Origin: Mucilaginibacter yixingensis
GTDB lineage: Bacteria > Bacteroidota > Bacteroidia > Sphingobacteriales > Sphingobacteriaceae
Assembly (NCBI RefSeq): GCF_041080815.1
Contig: NZ_CP160205.1
Coordinates: 4,154,001-4,218,000, forward strand
DNA: 64,000 nucleotides
Direction: 5' to 3'
The notes below the pieces were generated by a model, which was not told the origin of the DNA, ran no database searches, and saw nothing but the letters and a program-made list of their open reading frames with translations. How positions within the stretch are numbered: the stretch's first letter is position 1; every line of letters begins with the position of its first letter. The position numbers and the translations under genes are program-made. Of the stretch, positions 61,135-64,000 are shown one piece after another.

Positions 61135-62385
61135 ATGCCTTATTTATTCACTTCAGAGTCGGTATCAGAGGGACATCCGGACAAGGTTGCCGACCAGATT
61201 TCAGACGCATTAATTGATAATTTCCTGGCTTTTGACGCTGAGTCTAAGGTAGCTTGCGAAACTTTGGTAACTACCGGACAGGTTATTCTTGCCGGTGAGG
61301 TTAAATCTAAAGCCTATCTTGATGTACAAAAAATTGCCCGCGATGTGATCAACAAAATTGGTTATACCAAAGGCGAATATATGTTTGACGGCGCTTCTTG
61401 CGGCGTACTTTCGGCCATCCATGAGCAATCTCCGGATATTAACCAGGGTGTTGACCGTAAAGATCGCCAGGAGCAGGGTGCAGGCGACCAGGGTATGATG
61501 TTTGGCTATGCTACGGTAGAAACCGAAAATTATATGCCATTGGCACTGGATCTGGCTCACGCTTTGTTATTGGAGCTGGCTGTTATCCGTCGCGAAATGA
61601 GCGAGATCAAATACCTGCGCCCGGATGCAAAATCGCAAGTGACGCTGGAGTATGACGACAACAATCAGCCTACCCGCATTGATGCTATCGTTATCTCTAC
61701 CCAGCACGATGATTTTGACGAAGAAGCACGTATGCTGGACAAGATCAAACATGACATGATCAGCATCCTGATTCCTCGTGTTAAAGCTAAATATCCAAAC
61801 TACGCTCACCTGTTTAACGATCATATTAAGTATCACATCAACCCTACCGGTAAATTTGTAATTGGCGGTCCGCATGGCGATACTGGCTTAACCGGTCGTA
61901 AAATCATCGTTGATACGTACGGTGGTAAAGGTGCACACGGCGGTGGTGCTTTCAGCGGTAAAGACCCTTCAAAGGTTGACCGTTCTGCTGCTTATGCTAC
62001 CCGCCACATTGCTAAAAACCTGGTAGCTGCCGGCGTTTGTAACGAAGTATTGGTACAGGTATCATACGCTATCGGCGTGGCACAGCCAATGGGTATCTAC
62101 GTAAACACTTATGGCACCACTAAAGTTAAACTGAACGATGGCGAAATTGCTGCCAAAGTAGAGCAGATCTTTAACATGACGCCGTATGCTATTGAAACCC
62201 GCTTTAAACTGCGTAACCCTATCTATAGCGAAACCGCAGCGTACGGCCACTTTGGCAAACAGAATGAGGTTGTAACCAAAACCTTTACAGCTCCAGACGG
62301 CACCGTGATTACCAAACAGGTGGAACTGTTTACCTGGGAAAAACTGGATTATGTTGATCAGGTAAAAGCTGCTTTCGGATTATAA
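61135..62385 (+). CDS. metK: S-adenosylmethionine synthetase
   Basis: The 416-residue enzyme makes SAM from methionine and ATP. Motifs are [31 protein letters not shown] (signature), [18 protein letters not shown] and [15 protein letters not shown]. Length is about 30 residues above the E. coli enzyme. It is controlled by the SAM-II riboswitch; 74 bp of leader, AT-rich, lie between the aptamer and ATG. A strong terminator follows. Confidence 0.98.
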   Translation: MPYLFTSESVSEGHPDKVADQISDALIDNFLAFDAESKVACETLVTTGQVILAGEVKSKAYLDVQKIARDVINKIGYTKGEYMFDGASCGVLSAIHEQSPDINQGVDRKDRQEQGAGDQGMMFGYATVETENYMPLALDLAHALLLELAVIRREMSEIKYLRPDAKSQVTLEYDDNNQPTRIDAIVISTQHDDFDEEARMLDKIKHDMISILIPRVKAKYPNYAHLFNDHIKYHINPTGKFVIGGPHGDTGLTGRKIIVDTYGGKGAHGGGAFSGKDPSKVDRSAAYATRHIAKNLVAAGVCNEVLVQVSYAIGVAQPMGIYVNTYGTTKVKLNDGEIAAKVEQIFNMTPYAIETRFKLRNPIYSETAAYGHFGKQNEVVTKTFTAPDGTVITKQVELFTWEKLDYVDQVKAAFGL

Positions 62386-62427
62386 TTAGTCCGGAAGTCA
62401 GAAAGACCGAAAGACCGTAAGCATATA

Positions 62428-62466
62428 AAAAGAAAAGCGCCCCATGTTCGGGGCGCTTTTCTTTTT
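62428..62466 (+). terminator. Rho-independent terminator after metK
   Basis: AAAAGCGCCCC pairs with GGGGCGCTTTT across ATGTTC, with A-run before and T-run after. It is symmetrical and may also stop the minus-strand gene that ends at 62489. Confidence 0.92.
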
Positions 62467-62488
62467 ATATAATATGTTATCAGAGAAC

Positions 62489-62818
62489 TTAAGCCAATCC
62501 TCTGTTTTTCAGTGCAACTTTATATTCGGCTAACGCGATTAACGACACAATTGCACTAAACAACAAGTTTATAATCAGGGCAAAGCAAAACACTGCGATA
62601 CTTTCAATAACACGAGACTGACCGCAATGCAAGCAATTCATCTCATCTCCCCCTGAAATAGACGCAGCCCAGACAGCTGTGCAGATAGAAAGAAAAAAGC
62701 AGATGAGCGCCGTTCTACCTATAGAAACGTCTATTTTAAACTGCACCCGCCAAATCACCATCATTAACTGAATTACAGGCACTATGGCGATGATAACGCA
62801 ACGAAAAAATGTTTCCAT
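62489..62818 (-). CDS. Small membrane protein of unknown function
   Basis: The 109-residue protein has three hydrophobic stretches (VIIAIVPVIQLMMVI, ALICFFLSICTAVWAA, VFCFALIINLLFSAIVSLIA) and a short loop with a CLHCG pair near residue 62 that could bind metal or form a disulfide. I do not recognise it. It stands alone between the metK terminator and the cryptochrome gene. Confidence 0.55.
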   Translation of the reverse strand: METFFRCVIIAIVPVIQLMMVIWRVQFKIDVSIGRTALICFFLSICTAVWAASISGGDEMNCLHCGQSRVIESIAVFCFALIINLLFSAIVSLIALAEYKVALKNRGLA

Positions 62819-62893
62819 AATAAGGTTTATTATTAATGCAGAAATGCCACATTAAGTAACCTATTTATGAAAAAAATATTTGTTTGTCAGATC

Positions 62894-64000
62894 TCAGCCC
62901 GCTACCGCCACGCCGCTTAACCAGGTCTGTATAAACGGCTCACTCGGGTCATGGTCTGCAGCTGGCTTTACCGAGGTAAAGTACTTATTCTCACGCGGGT
63001 CGCAGCCTACACCGGCAATAAATGCCCAGTTACCCCAGTTGCTGGCGGGTTGGTAATCAATGAGTTGTTCTTCGAAATAAGAAGCGCCTTTGGTCCAGTC
63101 TACCTTTAGCTCTTTTACCAGGAAGTTGGCCACCGTTTGGCGGCAATAGTTGCTGATATAGCCCGTAGCTTTTAACTCATGCATACAAGCATCAACAAAC
63201 GGAACGCCGGTGGTACCGTTTTTCCACTGCTCAAATAACGCATGCTGATCTTTGCTTACTGCTGGGGCATCATCCCTGAAACCATCTGATTTAAAGAACT
63301 GGTTACCATACTTTTTGAACATAAAGCGAAAGTAATCGCGCCAAAGCAATTCCATCACCAACGAGTGGTTTTGCGTCTGCTCATGTTTTACAGCTTCCCA
63401 ATACACCTGTCGCGGCGAGATGCAACCAAAGGCCATCCATGGCGATAGTTGCGAGCCATAGGTGGCGTTACGTACTACTTTGCCTGTGTTTGGTTTATGG
63501 GTAATAAAATAATTTTCGAGCCTATGTTTAGCTTCTGTTTCACCACCTGCAAAATGAAAATTATCACGGGGATCAGTCACCGGCTCGTCCAGGCCCAGAT
63601 CAGTCAGGGTTGGGATCTCTCCGGGTTCATCAATCTGCGGTACAGGGATGTTTTCTGGTGCCGGGGCAATGTGCCTTACGGTGCTATCGCGCTCTACCTT
63701 CTTTTTAAAAACGGCAAAGCTATCGGGAATATCTTTAATGGGGAACGGCAGATCCTCTTTATGGTAAAGGGTATGGCCAATGAAATGCTTGAGGTTAAGC
63801 CTGATTTTCCACAACGCCGCTTCTACCTGCTCTGAAATACCGGTTTCTTCAAACGCTACCTCGCGGTGATGATAAACCTCGTTCACCTGAAATTGCTGTG
63901 CCAGTTGCGTGATCACCTCGGCAGGGTTACCGGTGCGTACCAGTAACTCAGCACCCATGGCCCGCAAATTATCGCGCAGATTAGCTACCGACTCCAGCAA
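62894..64000 (-). CDS. DASH-family cryptochrome/photolyase, C-terminal 368 residues (5' end outside window)
   Basis: The FAD-binding photolyase domain is clear: NATYGSQLSPWMAFGCISPR, ELLWRDYFRFMFKKYGN, PFVDACMHELKATGYISNYC and NWGNWAFIAGVGCDPRENKY, which has the DASH-type WGNW and the tryptophans of electron transfer. The N-terminal antenna domain is partly cut. DASH proteins repair cyclobutane dimers, mostly in single-stranded DNA, using FAD and MTHF. The gene enters from 64000 on the minus strand; the first codon shown is not a confirmed start. Confidence 0.93.
   Translation of the reverse strand: MLESVANLRDNLRAMGAELLVRTGNPAEVITQLAQQFQVNEVYHHREVAFEETGISEQVEAALWKIRLNLKHFIGHTLYHKEDLPFPIKDIPDSFAVFKKKVERDSTVRHIAPAPENIPVPQIDEPGEIPTLTDLGLDEPVTDPRDNFHFAGGETEAKHRLENYFITHKPNTGKVVRNATYGSQLSPWMAFGCISPRQVYWEAVKHEQTQNHSLVMELLWRDYFRFMFKKYGNQFFKSDGFRDDAPAVSKDQHALFEQWKNGTTGVPFVDACMHELKATGYISNYCRQTVANFLVKELKVDWTKGASYFEEQLIDYQPASNWGNWAFIAGVGCDPRENKYFTSVKPAADHDPSEPFIQTWLSGVAVAG

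Noticed and set aside
62894-63000. Frameshifted or truncated C terminus of the cryptochrome
   Set aside because: The protein ends soon after WGNW...DPRENKYFTS, but total length including the missing start would be near normal and there is no continuing homology in another frame that I can see.

Overview
The window looks like a chromosomal stretch of a Bacteroidetes bacterium, most likely Sphingobacteriaceae (Mucilaginibacter/Pedobacter-like). Reasons: many genes are preceded by the Bacteroidetes -7 element TAnnTTTG and few by a clear Shine-Dalgarno; gene families typical of the phylum are present (DUF5606, DUF4159, DUF4202, the ExbB-ExbD-ExbD-TonB cluster, a 14-gene nuo operon with a short NuoG, an OMP_b-brl_3 type outer-membrane protein); and spacers carry several families of long imperfect palindromes of the kind seen between genes in these genomes. 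No tRNA, rRNA, CRISPR array, transposase or prophage was seen.

Layout. 1-5604 (+): end of a nitrate assimilation locus: NarK-type transporter (5' cut), a large fused nitrate reductase, and an unusual sulfite/nitrite-reductase-like protein ending in a rubredoxin, the last preceded by a strongly foldable leader. 5605-9418: a 118-bp palindromic element, then minus-strand DUF4202, a NarL-type response regulator, a HisKA_3 kinase, an integral membrane protein and a lipoprotein with an internal duplication. 9911-17458 (+): purH, then the rod-shape/elongasome set mreB-mreC-mreD-mrdA(PBP2)-rodA with overlapping genes. 17749-35130: mostly single genes separated by palindromic spacers: cyclophilin, DUF5606, two unknown proteins, tdk, a CheY-like receiver, an AraC regulator, leuS, an outer-membrane barrel, a membrane-anchored MutS-type ATPase, rlmH, an Asp/Asn hydroxylase-like enzyme, a cation efflux protein and a secreted protein of a family usually misnamed asparagine synthetase B.

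35353-53285 (-): complete respiratory complex I operon nuoABCDE-(61-aa membrane protein)-FGHIJKLMN followed by dedA, inorganic pyrophosphatase, a CNNM/CBS protein, rsmE, DUF4159 and a biotin carrier protein. The operon is interrupted by palindromes in the F/G and K/L gaps, and a shared promoter-plus-hairpin-like motif lies in the A/B and I/J gaps. 53374-59274 (-): TonB energising cluster exbB-exbD-exbD-tonB-2TM protein-PstS-like lipoprotein-TPR protein, with hairpins after exbB and before tonB. 59672-60908 (-): SUI1-type protein and a YegS-type lipid kinase (TTG start). 61135-62385 (+): metK under a SAM-II riboswitch. The end holds a small membrane protein and a DASH cryptochrome cut by the window edge.

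The best leads for new biology are: the structured leader (4048-4164) with the rubredoxin-fused pseudo-reductase it precedes; the duplicated-module lipoprotein beside a two-component system; the small nuoE/nuoF-coupled membrane protein; hairpins placed where the exbB/exbD/tonB stoichiometry would need tuning; and the palindrome families, including copies inside an essential respiratory operon. All functional statements come from reading the sequence and family knowledge; no search or folding program was run.
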